DNA of 64,000 nucleotides from Caldisphaera lagunensis DSM 15908 (GTDB taxonomy: Archaea; Thermoproteota; Thermoprotei_A; Sulfolobales; Acidilobaceae). How positions within the stretch are numbered: position 1 is the first letter of the stretch; each line of letters starts with the position of its first letter. The stretch spans positions 1,482,847 through 1,546,846 of the forward strand of contig NC_019791.1 in assembly GCF_000317795.1 (NCBI RefSeq). Direction: 5' to 3'. Both the position numbers and the translations under genes were made by a program. Positions 44,920 to 54,069 of the stretch are shown one piece after another. The notes under the pieces are model-generated. The model was given only the letters and a program-made list of their open reading frames with translations, was not told the DNA's origin and did no database searches.

Positions 44920-46344
44920 TTGAAATATAAGATTGGACTAGAAATACATACACAATTAACTGAATCTAAAACTAAGTTATTTTGCGATTGCGATTCTGAC
45001 TACAGAAAATATGAGCCGAATACAAATGTTTGTCCCATTTGTTTAGGATTACCAGGCGCATTGCCAGTACCCAGAAGGAATCCTTTAAAGCTTGCCTTAG
45101 CTGTTGCAGACTCATTTGATTGCCAAATTCCAGAATACATGGTGTTTACAAGGAAACATTATTTTTATCCAGATTTACCTAAAAACTATCAAATAACACA
45201 ATATGAAAAAGCAGGAGGTATACCTGTTTGTCTGAAAGGTATTTTGAAGTTTTTTGATCCAGATAAATTAATATGGAAAAGCGTTACTTTAAGGAGAATG
45301 AATATTGAAGAGGATCCAGGTAAGACAGAATATAGCGAAGGTAACATTTTATTAAGTGAGTTCGCTTATTTAGATTATAATAGAAGCGGAGTTCCTTTAC
45401 TAGAAATAGTTACAGAGCCTGAAATTGAGACACCAAAAGATGCTAGAAAAGCCGTTGAATATTTATTATTAACTATGGAATATATAGGGGCAATAAATCC
45501 AAGGCTTGAAGGATCATTTAGGGTAGATGCAAACATTAGCGTTGAAGGAGGAGAAAGGGTTGAAGTTAAAAACATAGGTAGCACATTAGATCTCGAGAAG
45601 GCATTAAAATATGAGATATTTAGACAATCTAAAATAGTCGAAGAAGGAGGTAAAATAAGAAGAGAAACAAGGCATTGGGACTCTATAAGAGGTGTAACAA
45701 AACCCTTAAGAAGTAAAGAGACAGAAGAAGAATACCTTTATTTCCCAGATCCTGATATTCCTGCGATTCTAACAAAACCATTATTAGTTGAGGCAAAATC
45801 AAAAGAATTCTATACCCCAGAAAGGATTATGAATAAAATAACTATGTATGGTGTAACACAAAAAATTGCGTGGAGCTTGATAACGGTTAAGCCGAGCGCT
45901 GAATTATTTTTAGAATCAGTAAGAATAGGGGCAGATCCAAGGATAACTGCGAGAATTTTAGCTGTAGATTATAAAGGTCTCATGAAAAAATCTGGTAAAA
46001 ATATTCACGATAAAAACAATTGGCCAAAGAAGGAAGTCTTAAAAGAAATAAGTAGTTTGATAAGAAATAAAGTATACACATATGATGAAATCAAATATAA
46101 TATTTTACCAAAGCTTTTAGAAAATAATGAAATCATTAACATATCATTGCCAGAAAAAATAGAGCCGAGCAACCTAATTATTACAGTGTTAAATGAAGAA
46201 AAGAAAGCTGTTGAAGATTTCATATCAGGTAAAAAGGAAGCCTTAGATTATCTAGTTGGGCAAGTATTAAAGAAAGCAAAGGGTAAGGCTATCGATCCTA
46301 AATTAATAAGAAAAATAATTGAAATTAATATTAAAAAAAGTTAA
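44920..46344 (+). CDS. gatB: Glutamyl/aspartyl-tRNA amidotransferase subunit B
   Basis: About 474 residues. The N-terminal motif YKIGLEIHTQL is followed by CDCDSDYRKYEPNTNVCPICLGLPGALPV (zinc Cys pairs), RKHYFYPDLPKNYQITQYEKAGG, DYNRSGVPLLEIVTEPE, and the C-terminal YqeY-like tail (DYLVGQVLKKAKGKAIDPKLI). The subunit phosphorylates the mischarged aminoacyl-tRNA and accepts ammonia. A GTG at 44911 begins the longest frame, but the TTG at 44920 stands 5 bases after GGGTGAT and gives the normal family N-terminus. Confidence 0.94.
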   Translation: MKYKIGLEIHTQLTESKTKLFCDCDSDYRKYEPNTNVCPICLGLPGALPVPRRNPLKLALAVADSFDCQIPEYMVFTRKHYFYPDLPKNYQITQYEKAGGIPVCLKGILKFFDPDKLIWKSVTLRRMNIEEDPGKTEYSEGNILLSEFAYLDYNRSGVPLLEIVTEPEIETPKDARKAVEYLLLTMEYIGAINPRLEGSFRVDANISVEGGERVEVKNIGSTLDLEKALKYEIFRQSKIVEEGGKIRRETRHWDSIRGVTKPLRSKETEEEYLYFPDPDIPAILTKPLLVEAKSKEFYTPERIMNKITMYGVTQKIAWSLITVKPSAELFLESVRIGADPRITARILAVDYKGLMKKSGKNIHDKNNWPKKEVLKEISSLIRNKVYTYDEIKYNILPKLLENNEIINISLPEKIEPSNLIITVLNEEKKAVEDFISGKKEALDYLVGQVLKKAKGKAIDPKLIRKIIEINIKKS

Positions 46345-46345
46345 A

Positions 46346-47461
46346 CTATTTCTTCTTTATTAATGGAAATTCAGATATTTTTGCTTCTCCTGATCTTGTT
46401 TTTCCATCACTAATTGTAATTGGTTCACCAATTATAAAATACCTTGTATCAATATATCCCATACCAACACCTCTTTCTACTATTGGACTATACGTTCCAC
46501 TAGTTACATAACCTACTTCTACATCATCTACTAATATTTTATAACCATGTCTTGGTATGAATCTTGCTGAGCTTTTCTTCATTTCTATTCCGATCCTTAT
46601 CCATCTAAGCCCTTCTTTACGGCATGATCTAAGGCTTTCTTCTCCAATAAATCCATTCTTTTCCCAGTCTATAGCCCCCATTCCATATCTAAGGCTTAAT
46701 GCGCATGGATATTTTAATGGATCTTCTCCATATTCATTTCCTCCTAAAACAAAACCCATCTCAATTCTTAATGTGTCCCTTGCCGCTATTCCTATAGGTT
46801 TAACTCCTAAATTTAAGAATTGATTATATAATTTTTCTGCCTCTTTTGGAGCAGCCCATATCTCAAATCCATCTTCTCCAGTCCATCCGCTTCTGCTTAT
46901 TAAAAATACATTAGCATCCTTTATTTTTTCATTTAACCTGAATTCCAAGGGTTTTAAGCTTGATGTCCAAGAAGCCCCTAATTTATCCATTATGCTTTGG
47001 CTTTCAGGACCTTGTAATGCCAGCAAAACATAATCGAATGTTAAATCTTTAATCTCAACATCAAATTTATTTTCATGAGAAATTTTATTTAGATGCGATA
47101 TCATTCTCTCCCTAGACGCAGCATTTGGAACAGCGAGCCATTCGTTATCATTAATTTTGTACCACATCTCATCATCTATTACTCTAGCATATTCATTTAA
47201 TGCTAAAGTAGGTCCACTCATAAAACCCTCTTTTGTTTTAGCAATCTTTTTAGTAAATGCCTTTTCTAGCAAGTCTAATGAATTTTTACCTGTTAATTTT
47301 AGTCTTCCCATATGGCTTATATCAAAAATTCCTACTGATTTTCTAACAGCAATGTGTTCTTCCATAGTTGATGTATAAATCATCGGTACGTTCCAGCCAG
47401 CAAATTCTCCAAAACTTGCATTTAATTTTTGATGAATATGCTTTAGTTGTATATCGTTCAT
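46346..47461 (-). CDS. gcvT: Aminomethyltransferase, glycine cleavage T protein
   Basis: A 371-residue protein of GcvT size. Features: FGEFAGWNVPMIYTSTMEEH, VGIFDISHMGRLKLTGKNSLDLLE, the Asp in DYVLLALQGPESQ, RSGWTGEDGFEIW, and GLRWIRIGIEM near the C-terminal domain. It transfers the aminomethyl carbon from lipoyl-GcvH to tetrahydrofolate (or the archaeal folate analogue). GcvH and GcvP are not in the window. An ATG follows GGGTGAT. Rubrerythrin is 16 bases upstream on the same strand. Confidence 0.9.
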   Translation of the reverse strand: MNDIQLKHIHQKLNASFGEFAGWNVPMIYTSTMEEHIAVRKSVGIFDISHMGRLKLTGKNSLDLLEKAFTKKIAKTKEGFMSGPTLALNEYARVIDDEMWYKINDNEWLAVPNAASRERMISHLNKISHENKFDVEIKDLTFDYVLLALQGPESQSIMDKLGASWTSSLKPLEFRLNEKIKDANVFLISRSGWTGEDGFEIWAAPKEAEKLYNQFLNLGVKPIGIAARDTLRIEMGFVLGGNEYGEDPLKYPCALSLRYGMGAIDWEKNGFIGEESLRSCRKEGLRWIRIGIEMKKSSARFIPRHGYKILVDDVEVGYVTSGTYSPIVERGVGMGYIDTRYFIIGEPITISDGKTRSGEAKISEFPLIKKK

Positions 47462-47477
47462 TTAATCACCCAAAGGG

Positions 47478-48044
47478 TTAAAATTTAAGAAAATCTTTGC
47501 CAAATGCTGCACAAATTGGACATCTATTAGGTGGTTCTTTAGCTATAAGGGTGTGTCCACAAACGGGGCAAATCCATATAAATCCATCAATTGGCATATC
47601 CTTCCCTTGATCAACGTATTTCTTCGCTTCTTTAAACAATTGGGCATGGATTTTTTCTGCTTCCAAAGCATATCTAAACGAAATTTCAGCCTCTTTATCT
47701 TTTTGGAATTTAGCCATCTCAATATAAGTTGGATACATTTCATTTACTTCAAATTCTTCACCCATTATAGCTAACTCAAGATTTTTAGATGTGTTTCCTG
47801 GGCCAAATGGGGCGTCTGCAACAACTTTTTTACCATCTTTTAGCTTGCTCAATCTTTGGAAATGATTTCTTGCATGAACTTGTTCTGCAAATGCAATTGC
47901 TCTAAATAATCTTGCAACATTTTTAAATCCTTCTTTCTCTGCTATGTCTGCAAAAATTAGATATCTCATATGAGCCATCGATTCTCCTCCATAACTAGAC
48001 TCCAAAGCGGATTCAGTCATTGCAGGATGATCACTTTGAGACAA
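47478..48044 (-). CDS. Rubrerythrin
   Basis: About 188 residues. A four-helix ferritin-like di-iron domain carries ESSYGGESMAHMRYLIFADIAEKEG, EQVHARNHF and ALEAEKIHAQLF. A C-terminal rubredoxin-like [Fe(Cys)4] domain with CPVCGHTL and CPIC follows. It works as a peroxide reductase in the cytoplasm. The frame opens at a GTG (48053) that is inside the GGTGAG site; the TTG 9 bases later is the better start. It may share a transcript with gcvT. Confidence 0.92.
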   Translation of the reverse strand: MSQSDHPAMTESALESSYGGESMAHMRYLIFADIAEKEGFKNVARLFRAIAFAEQVHARNHFQRLSKLKDGKKVVADAPFGPGNTSKNLELAIMGEEFEVNEMYPTYIEMAKFQKDKEAEISFRYALEAEKIHAQLFKEAKKYVDQGKDMPIDGFIWICPVCGHTLIAKEPPNRCPICAAFGKDFLKF

Positions 48045-48109
48045 TGTGCTCACCTTTTATTATTAAGGAGTAACAATTTAATAAGTTTATAGGGTGGTAT
48101 TAAAAAAAT

Positions 48110-49060
48110 TTAGAAATTAACATATGTAAACTTTATTGATTTGCTAATTTCATCAATTTTTCTCCAATCACTATAACTTAATTTCCATCCAACACTTCCC
48201 GCATTTTCTATTGCTTGTTCTTTACTTTTTGCACCTGGTATTGGGACTATGTTTTTGCTGTAATTCATTAACCAATTAAGCGCTACTTGAGATGGAGTCT
48301 TATCATATTTTTTAGCGATTTCTTTAATTACATCTGCTAATTTCAGTATCTGTTTATAATTTTCAGGATAAAATACTGCATCATTTCTTCTGACATCACG
48401 GAAATTATTTATTTCTTCCATACTATACTTCCCCAAAATTGCAGCTTTTGCTAATGGACTCCATGCTAACATGGTCATTTCTGATGATTCAACATATGGT
48501 ATAATTTCTTTTTCGGCCTGCCTTTCTACCAAATTATATCTTATTTCCATAATTTGTAGATCGTTTTTAGATAAGCAATACCTTGCTGCTTCAGCTAATT
48601 CTGGGGGATAGTCGCTTAATCCAATGTATCTTATTTTTCCTAGCTCAACGAGTCTCTCAAATGCTTTCATATATTCACAAGTAGGATGATTGTGCCATAC
48701 AGGAGGCCAATGTGCGAGCAACGCGTCTATATAATCTGTTTGTAATCTCTCTAATGATCTATCAACAGCTTTAAATACATCATCATATGATAAAAACTCA
48801 CCAGGTATTTTTGTAACTATAAAGACGCTGCTTCTTTCGATATTTAATTCCCTTAACGCCTTTCCTAAGAAAGATTCACTCATACCTCTTCCATATACCA
48901 TTGCAGTGTCTATTAAATTAATTCCTAATTCTATCGATGAAGATACGACTTGTTTAGCTATATTATATTCTGTAACTCCCCAAGCATCACTAAATTGCCA
49001 TGCCCCTAAACCAATTCTAGAAATTTTCTCATTAGTTTTACCTAAATTAGTAAACTCCAA
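48110..49060 (-). CDS. Aldo/keto reductase
   Basis: About 316 residues. The catalytic tetrad is visible: Asp and Tyr in NLIDTAMVYGRGMSE, Lys in VFIVTKIPG, His in ALLAHWPP. The C-terminal NADPH site has PIPGAKSKEQAIENAGSVGWKLS. This is a (beta/alpha)8-barrel enzyme acting on carbonyl compounds. The frame opens at a GTG within AGGTGA; TTG at 49060 is the likely start. It has its own upstream region facing a plus-strand gene. Confidence 0.88.
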   Translation of the reverse strand: MEFTNLGKTNEKISRIGLGAWQFSDAWGVTEYNIAKQVVSSSIELGINLIDTAMVYGRGMSESFLGKALRELNIERSSVFIVTKIPGEFLSYDDVFKAVDRSLERLQTDYIDALLAHWPPVWHNHPTCEYMKAFERLVELGKIRYIGLSDYPPELAEAARYCLSKNDLQIMEIRYNLVERQAEKEIIPYVESSEMTMLAWSPLAKAAILGKYSMEEINNFRDVRRNDAVFYPENYKQILKLADVIKEIAKKYDKTPSQVALNWLMNYSKNIVPIPGAKSKEQAIENAGSVGWKLSYSDWRKIDEISKSIKFTYVNF

Positions 49061-49135
49061 TATATTCACCTATATTAATACAAATCAGTAAAAATATAAA
49101 GTTATGTATTAAGTTTTAATTATTAGAGTGAGCTT

Positions 49136-49852
49136 ATGATTAATGATGAATCATTAGTTAAGCTTAAAGAAATAACCTCAGAATACATAAAAAAGGCTTA
49201 TATGCTGGATGATTTTGTTAATAGAAGTAAAAATTCTATGAGATGGGGAGGAATTGGAATCCTTATGGTTTTAGATGCATCTTTTACAAGCATTGGAGTT
49301 AATTATTTTAACGCTGTTATACCCGCTGTATTAAGGTTTAAGGAGAACTTTTATGATACAAATGAAATAATAAATTTTAATGAACTAGCAAATTATAATT
49401 TAGACAAACTTAAAATAACATGGAAAAATGAAAGATCATGGCTTGTTGCAAAGAATATCTCAAGAGTGCTTTCTCAAATTGAAGGAAAAAATGATAGGGA
49501 AAGATTAAGGAAATGGGCATCATTAAATGATTTAGATAAATTTAAGAAAGAAGATCTGAGTAAAATAAAAGGTGTTGGCATTATTACATATCAATATTTA
49601 AGAATAATGGGTGGTATTGATACTCTTATGCCTGATAAAATAGTAATAAAAGTGATAAATGAATTATTCAAATATGCAAATATAGATCTAAAACAAGATA
49701 AAAATACTATAAATTACATTAAGCAAGTTGAAGAGATATTCAGGAATATTAATGTAGAACCAGTAAAAATAACTTGGATGTCATGGCTAATAGATTCTGA
49801 GGCAAAGAAGATCTTATCTGGAAAATATAATAATGTTTTAAATTTAATATAA
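49136..49852 (+). CDS. Helix-hairpin-helix protein, possibly DNA-glycosylase-like (HhH-GPD)
   Basis: A 238-residue mostly helical protein. The central segment LSKIKGVGIITYQYLRIMGGIDTLMPDKIVIKVI resembles the helix-hairpin-helix and following Asp (MPDK) of base-excision glycosylases. Other signature residues (catalytic Lys in the usual place, a 4Fe-4S loop) are absent. The upstream half (WKNERSWLVAKNISRVLSQI) is unlike standard glycosylases. Function is therefore open. It precedes the ThiS-like gene by about 54 bases on the same strand. Confidence 0.5.
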   Translation: MINDESLVKLKEITSEYIKKAYMLDDFVNRSKNSMRWGGIGILMVLDASFTSIGVNYFNAVIPAVLRFKENFYDTNEIINFNELANYNLDKLKITWKNERSWLVAKNISRVLSQIEGKNDRERLRKWASLNDLDKFKKEDLSKIKGVGIITYQYLRIMGGIDTLMPDKIVIKVINELFKYANIDLKQDKNTINYIKQVEEIFRNINVEPVKITWMSWLIDSEAKKILSGKYNNVLNLI

Positions 49853-49906
49853 CAGTATAAATTAAAGTTTTTGTACATTCTCAAAGCAATAATAATTGGT
49901 GATACA

Positions 49907-50146
49907 ATGGAAAATAAAATTAAAATAAAATATCTAGGATATATTACAGACCTTTCTGGTAAGCAATATGAGGAAATAAATATTAATGGTGAGGAAACTA
50001 TTGAGAACTTGCTTCCATTCTTGAAAAAGTTAAGAGATGATGATTATATAATTGTTGTAAATGGGAAGGGAGCAAAATTAAATAATAAAGTAAAAGGAGG
50101 TGATACAATAGTTATTTTACCACAAACAGGAGGAGGCAATAATTAA
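49907..50146 (+). CDS. ThiS/MoaD-like ubiquitin-fold protein (SAMP-like)
   Basis: About 79 residues. The ATG follows TTGGTGAT; a TTG 36 bases upstream lacks a site. The fold is beta-grasp: IKYLGYITDLSGKQYEEINI, then ENLLPFLKKL, YIIVVNGKGAKLNNKVKGGDTIVILP. The C-terminus is QTGGGNN, so the expected Gly-Gly end is followed by two Asn. In MoaD, ThiS and SAMPs the terminal Gly is adenylated. Thus activation here would need trimming, or the protein is not used as a sulfur carrier or modifier. Confidence 0.72.
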   Translation: MENKIKIKYLGYITDLSGKQYEEININGEETIENLLPFLKKLRDDDYIIVVNGKGAKLNNKVKGGDTIVILPQTGGGNN

Positions 50147-50244
50147 CTTTTATTTATTTTGCTTTTTAAGTTTCTATAACTTAATATTAGCGAGTATGCA
50201 ATTAATATTATAATAATAGCAATTAATATTAAATAATAGTTCAA
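50143..50244 (-). CDS. Small single-pass membrane peptide, 33 aa
   Basis: Only 4 bases after the mevalonate kinase stop a TTG opens a 33-codon frame: a hydrophobic helix (NYYLILIAIIIILIAYSLIL) and a basic tail (SYRNLKSKINKS). It resembles small membrane proteins of archaea that end an operon. The upstream GGGTTAAG is a weak ribosome-binding match. In AT-rich DNA such hydrophobic frames may arise by chance. Confidence 0.35.
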   Translation of the reverse strand: MNYYLILIAIIIILIAYSLILSYRNLKSKINKS

Positions 50245-50248
50245 TTTC

Positions 50249-51223
50249 TTAACCCGAAATAATTCTAGCTCCTTCTTGGCTAATTTTTATCCTACTTGCC
50301 CATTTGCTGCAACATTTTATTCTATCCAAAATATTATCTACCTTATTAGATGGAGCTAAGATAATAGCAGATCCTCCTTTACCAGCTCCAGTTAATTTTG
50401 CACCTATTGCACCAGCTAATCTACTTCTATATATCAATTCTTCCAACTCTAGAGAAGAAACCCCCATGGAATTTAATAGACCTTGATTTATATTCATTAG
50501 CGTTCCAATGGTCTCATAATCCTCATTATTTATAGCTTCATTGGCTAAATCAACAATTCTATCGGATGCATCATAAATTAATGAGACTGCGGGCCAAAGT
50601 TTTTCAGATAATATTAAAACGTCTCTAACTGGAACTGAAGTACTCCTTTTTATACCTGTATCAGCAATTATTAAAGAATATTTATCTGAAAATAGAGATT
50701 TCAATTTAGAAATAATCCCAACATCCTTTTTAAAAACTAATATACCTCCATATGTAACGGCAGCGCTATCTACCCCGCTTGGGTTTCCATGAGTTATTTT
50801 TTCTGCTTCGTGAGAAAGAGTAAAAAGTTCTTTATCATTTAATTTATATCCCAATAAGTTTGCATAAGATAAGCTAAAAGCTGCAGCGCTTGCTGCACTA
50901 GACCCTAATCCTGCAGACATTGGAATTTCGCTTGATATTTTAGCCTTGAATCCTGCTATTTGAAAACCCCAATTCTTTAATACGCTTAATATCCTAGCAA
51001 ATGGTTCAAGTTCTTTGGATCCTACAACCTTGAGTTCTTGAGTTATTTTACCTCTGATTTCTGTCCCTTCACTTATAATTTCTGATGGCCAACTAGATTC
51101 CTCTATTTCAGCTTTTGCATAGAGGTCTATTGCTGCCACGATAGCTTTAGTTCCTCTTACAACGAAATGTTCTCCAAATAGTATAACTTTTCCGGGTGAT
51201 ATTGCGATTGATTTATTCACCAT
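50249..51223 (-). CDS. mvk: Mevalonate kinase
   Basis: A 324-residue GHMP kinase. Motifs: GKVILFGEHFVVRGTKAIVAAID at the N-terminus, the ATP loop IPMSAGLGSSAASAAAF, the catalytic Asp region HGNPSGVDSAAVTYGG and the C-terminal GAKLTGAGKGGSAIIL. It phosphorylates mevalonate in the pathway to archaeal isoprenoid lipids. The start overlaps the end of the DHPS-like gene by 11 bases, so both are in one operon. Confidence 0.93.
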   Translation of the reverse strand: MVNKSIAISPGKVILFGEHFVVRGTKAIVAAIDLYAKAEIEESSWPSEIISEGTEIRGKITQELKVVGSKELEPFARILSVLKNWGFQIAGFKAKISSEIPMSAGLGSSAASAAAFSLSYANLLGYKLNDKELFTLSHEAEKITHGNPSGVDSAAVTYGGILVFKKDVGIISKLKSLFSDKYSLIIADTGIKRSTSVPVRDVLILSEKLWPAVSLIYDASDRIVDLANEAINNEDYETIGTLMNINQGLLNSMGVSSLELEELIYRSRLAGAIGAKLTGAGKGGSAIILAPSNKVDNILDRIKCCSKWASRIKISQEGARIISG

Positions 51224-52694
51224 TTTCTCCCATCCACGGTGGTATTATTATAGATTCATCTTGGATATAGGTTTTTCCCAATTTTAAGGCTATTTCAGCC
51301 TTTGATAATTCATATCCCAAATATGCAGCATGATCTAAGGATAAGTTAACTCTCTTAACAAGTTCTCTTGCAAGGCTCATTGCATGTTTGCCTTTCAATG
51401 CTGCTAATATTTTATTATTTCTTTTATAAACTACTTTTATTTCATTTTTTTCGTAATCAACTGAGATTTGTATATAATCATTTAAGTTGTAATCAGGAGG
51501 TATATAATTGACATATTCGTAATTTAATTGATCATTGATTGTAATTGGTTTTTCATTTTGCTTTACAACTAGCAACTTACTGAAAAGTCCTCTAGGGGTA
51601 GACTTTAATGAATAGGCTGTTTCTGCAACTCTAAGTGCTTCTCTAGCCTCAGCAACTCCTCTATGAGACTTATAAGTCTCTTCAACAACTAAATATAAAG
51701 AAGCTCTAAGTTCTATTGAAATTGTTGCTAGCAATGAGTGTATACCTATAGTATCTGCTTCTAGTTCTTCAGTTACATCTGCTGCCGAAAAGAGAATTGG
51801 TGCATTTAGTGATTTAATTATTTTAGTATATCTATTTATACTTTTAACAAAATCAATGCAAGGTATTCCTAATACTGGATCTATAATTAATTTATATCCT
51901 TTAGACAGCAATTCACTTCCAACTTTTTTAAGTTTAGTTATATTTCTGTCCCCAATAATTAATACTAAATCATTTGGAATATCTTCTAAATCTTTTTCAA
52001 TTAAATGAGCTGATGTGCTTATTCCAACAATACCCGCTTGTCTATATCTATTTATCAAAGAAATATCAGATATCTCCGCTATAATGGGTGCATAATTACT
52101 AGCTATTTTTATCTTTTTTTCTATAACAGATGGATCAGATTCTAAATTAGATCCTATTATGATTATTTTTGCTCCATCATTTACATATCTTTTAGCTAAA
52201 CTTTCAACTTCATCAACTTTAGTATTTGGATGAATTTCAGCAACTATTAAAACTGGAGGACCTCTAATAGGTATTTCAATATTATCAATCTTAAAAGCAG
52301 TTTTATAGCTAATCTTAGGAGTGATAGATCCCATAACCTCTTCTGCACTCTTTTGTTTATCTAGTTTTCCTCCATTATGTATAAAATCCAATGCATAAGG
52401 TAAAATCCCTAATGATTTGGGTCCCTTATATGTTTCAACATTAGCTACTTTTTCAATAATGCTTGAGTCTCCTCTTACCAAACCAGGTATCATAACTAAA
52501 TTTGAATCCCTTATTTTTTCTAGTATATCCTTTCTCCTTGATATAATTTTTGAAATTGTATTTGTATCTAATATAGAAATAACTGGAACAGGTAGGGGGA
52601 CAACCTCTATATTATAACCATGTTTATTATCATTCGTTACAATGTCTTTAACCATTTCCTCTGCAGTTGTACTTGTTAGTACTGCTATTTTCAT
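51213..52694 (-). CDS. Dihydropteroate synthase-like protein (TIGR00284-type)
   Basis: A 493-residue protein. An N-terminal flavodoxin-like part (KIAVLTSTTAEEMVKDIV) is followed by a barrel with VLIVAEIHPNTKVDEVESLAKRYVNDGAKIIIIGSN, IVGISTSAHLIEKDLEDIP and LIIDPVLGIPCIDFVKSINRY. The C-terminal region binds other ligands. The family is known from archaea and related to pterin metabolism by homology to DHPS; activity is uncertain. It may work in the tetrahydromethanopterin-like route rather than the mevalonate pathway, although it overlaps mvk. Confidence 0.78.
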   Translation of the reverse strand: MKIAVLTSTTAEEMVKDIVTNDNKHGYNIEVVPLPVPVISILDTNTISKIISRRKDILEKIRDSNLVMIPGLVRGDSSIIEKVANVETYKGPKSLGILPYALDFIHNGGKLDKQKSAEEVMGSITPKISYKTAFKIDNIEIPIRGPPVLIVAEIHPNTKVDEVESLAKRYVNDGAKIIIIGSNLESDPSVIEKKIKIASNYAPIIAEISDISLINRYRQAGIVGISTSAHLIEKDLEDIPNDLVLIIGDRNITKLKKVGSELLSKGYKLIIDPVLGIPCIDFVKSINRYTKIIKSLNAPILFSAADVTEELEADTIGIHSLLATISIELRASLYLVVEETYKSHRGVAEAREALRVAETAYSLKSTPRGLFSKLLVVKQNEKPITINDQLNYEYVNYIPPDYNLNDYIQISVDYEKNEIKVVYKRNNKILAALKGKHAMSLARELVKRVNLSLDHAAYLGYELSKAEIALKLGKTYIQDESIIIPPWMGENGE

Positions 52695-52885
52695 TTTTTA
52701 TCACTTCTGGATACGCTATCCAACTTTTTAATATTGTCTGTGTCTAATAAAAATATTGTTTATATACTCTTAAATATAATTAGTATAAATATTAAAGACT
52801 ATATTAATAGAAATAAAAATATTTATATTAAAGCAAATAAAAAAGCTTATTTACTATCAGATATCAAATATACATGGTGTTATAA

Positions 52886-53896
52886 TTGAAAGCAGCCTTA
52901 GTTGATAAGCCTTTTGGTCTTGATCGATTATCTGTTACTAATGTACCTGATTTACGCGTATCAGATGAAGAAGTAAAAATAAAGGTTGCATATGCAGGAA
53001 TTAACCCCGTTGATTATTTCATAATAAGTGGGTCAAGAGCTATTAATCCAGTCCCTCATATACCAGGAACTGAATTCGGTGGTTATGTAGAAGAGGTTGG
53101 ATCAAAAGTTAAGGGGATAAATAAAGGAGATAGAGTTATAGTTTATCCTAGAATTTTTGATGGAATCTGTGATTTATGTTTATCCGGTAAAGAACACTTA
53201 TGCAGAAATGGGGGATTGATTGGAGGAATAACTAATGGAGGTTTTGCAGAATATGCAGTTGTAAGATATCAAAACGTTATAAAGATTCCCAACAATCTAA
53301 ATTGGGAAAGCGCTGTAAGTATTCCAGTTGCTGCGTTAACAGCATTCCATGCATTGATAGAAGCAGATGTTAAACCTGGAGAAACTGTTGTAATTGTTGG
53401 TGCCTCAGGAAATACTGGTCAGTTTGCTGTACAATTAGCAAAAATGATGGGAGCTAAAGTGGTTGCAATATCTTCTAAGCCTTGGGTTAAAAATATCGGA
53501 GCAGACGAAGTTGTAAGTTTAAATCAAGCTTTAAATGCTTTGCAAAGAGTTAACAATGGAAGATTTGCAGATGTTGTTATTGATTCTATTGGTTCTAAAA
53601 CTGTTGAAAGAAGTGTTAAACTCTTAGATATAGGTGGAAGATTTGTTACTTTTGGCGCTTTAACTGGCATATCTGCTAGGATGACTATAAGTGAAGTTTA
53701 CTCTAAAGAAATAAAGATTATAGGGGTAACAGGAGGGACAAGAAAAGAAATGCTCAGATTAATTGAAATAGCAAGTAAAAATGAAATTAGGCCTATTATA
53801 TGGAAAACATTTAATTTGGATGATGTAAAAACGGCGATAAATTCATTGTTTTCAAGAGAAAGAAATGGAAGAATTTTACTTAAAATTGCTGGATAA
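52886..53896 (+). CDS. Medium-chain dehydrogenase/reductase (alcohol dehydrogenase-like, catalytic zinc absent)
   Basis: A 336-residue protein. The structural zinc site is present as Asp-x2-Cys-x2-Cys-x7-Cys in FDGICDLCLSGKEHLC, like the Glu/Cys type in Sulfolobus ADH. The catalytic zinc ligands are gone: AGINPVDYF replaces GxCHSD, and IPGTEFGG replaces LGHExxG. The NADPH fold VVIVGASGNTGQFAVQLAKMMGAKVVAISS is intact. It is thus nearer to quinone oxidoreductases than to zinc alcohol dehydrogenases. TTG start, GGTG upstream. Confidence 0.83.
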   Translation: MKAALVDKPFGLDRLSVTNVPDLRVSDEEVKIKVAYAGINPVDYFIISGSRAINPVPHIPGTEFGGYVEEVGSKVKGINKGDRVIVYPRIFDGICDLCLSGKEHLCRNGGLIGGITNGGFAEYAVVRYQNVIKIPNNLNWESAVSIPVAALTAFHALIEADVKPGETVVIVGASGNTGQFAVQLAKMMGAKVVAISSKPWVKNIGADEVVSLNQALNALQRVNNGRFADVVIDSIGSKTVERSVKLLDIGGRFVTFGALTGISARMTISEVYSKEIKIIGVTGGTRKEMLRLIEIASKNEIRPIIWKTFNLDDVKTAINSLFSRERNGRILLKIAG

Positions 53897-54069
53897 TTAA
53901 TTTTTAATTTTAAATTTTTATAGCAAAAATTATTTAATTTTCCATTAAAAACATGTAAAATTATTCCATATTAATTGTTAATCGTGTAGAGAAAAGATGA
54001 TTTTTTATAGGAGTGTTTTAAGAAATAATATTTAAAGCATTTTTAATGCACATAAAAATAGGTGTGAAA

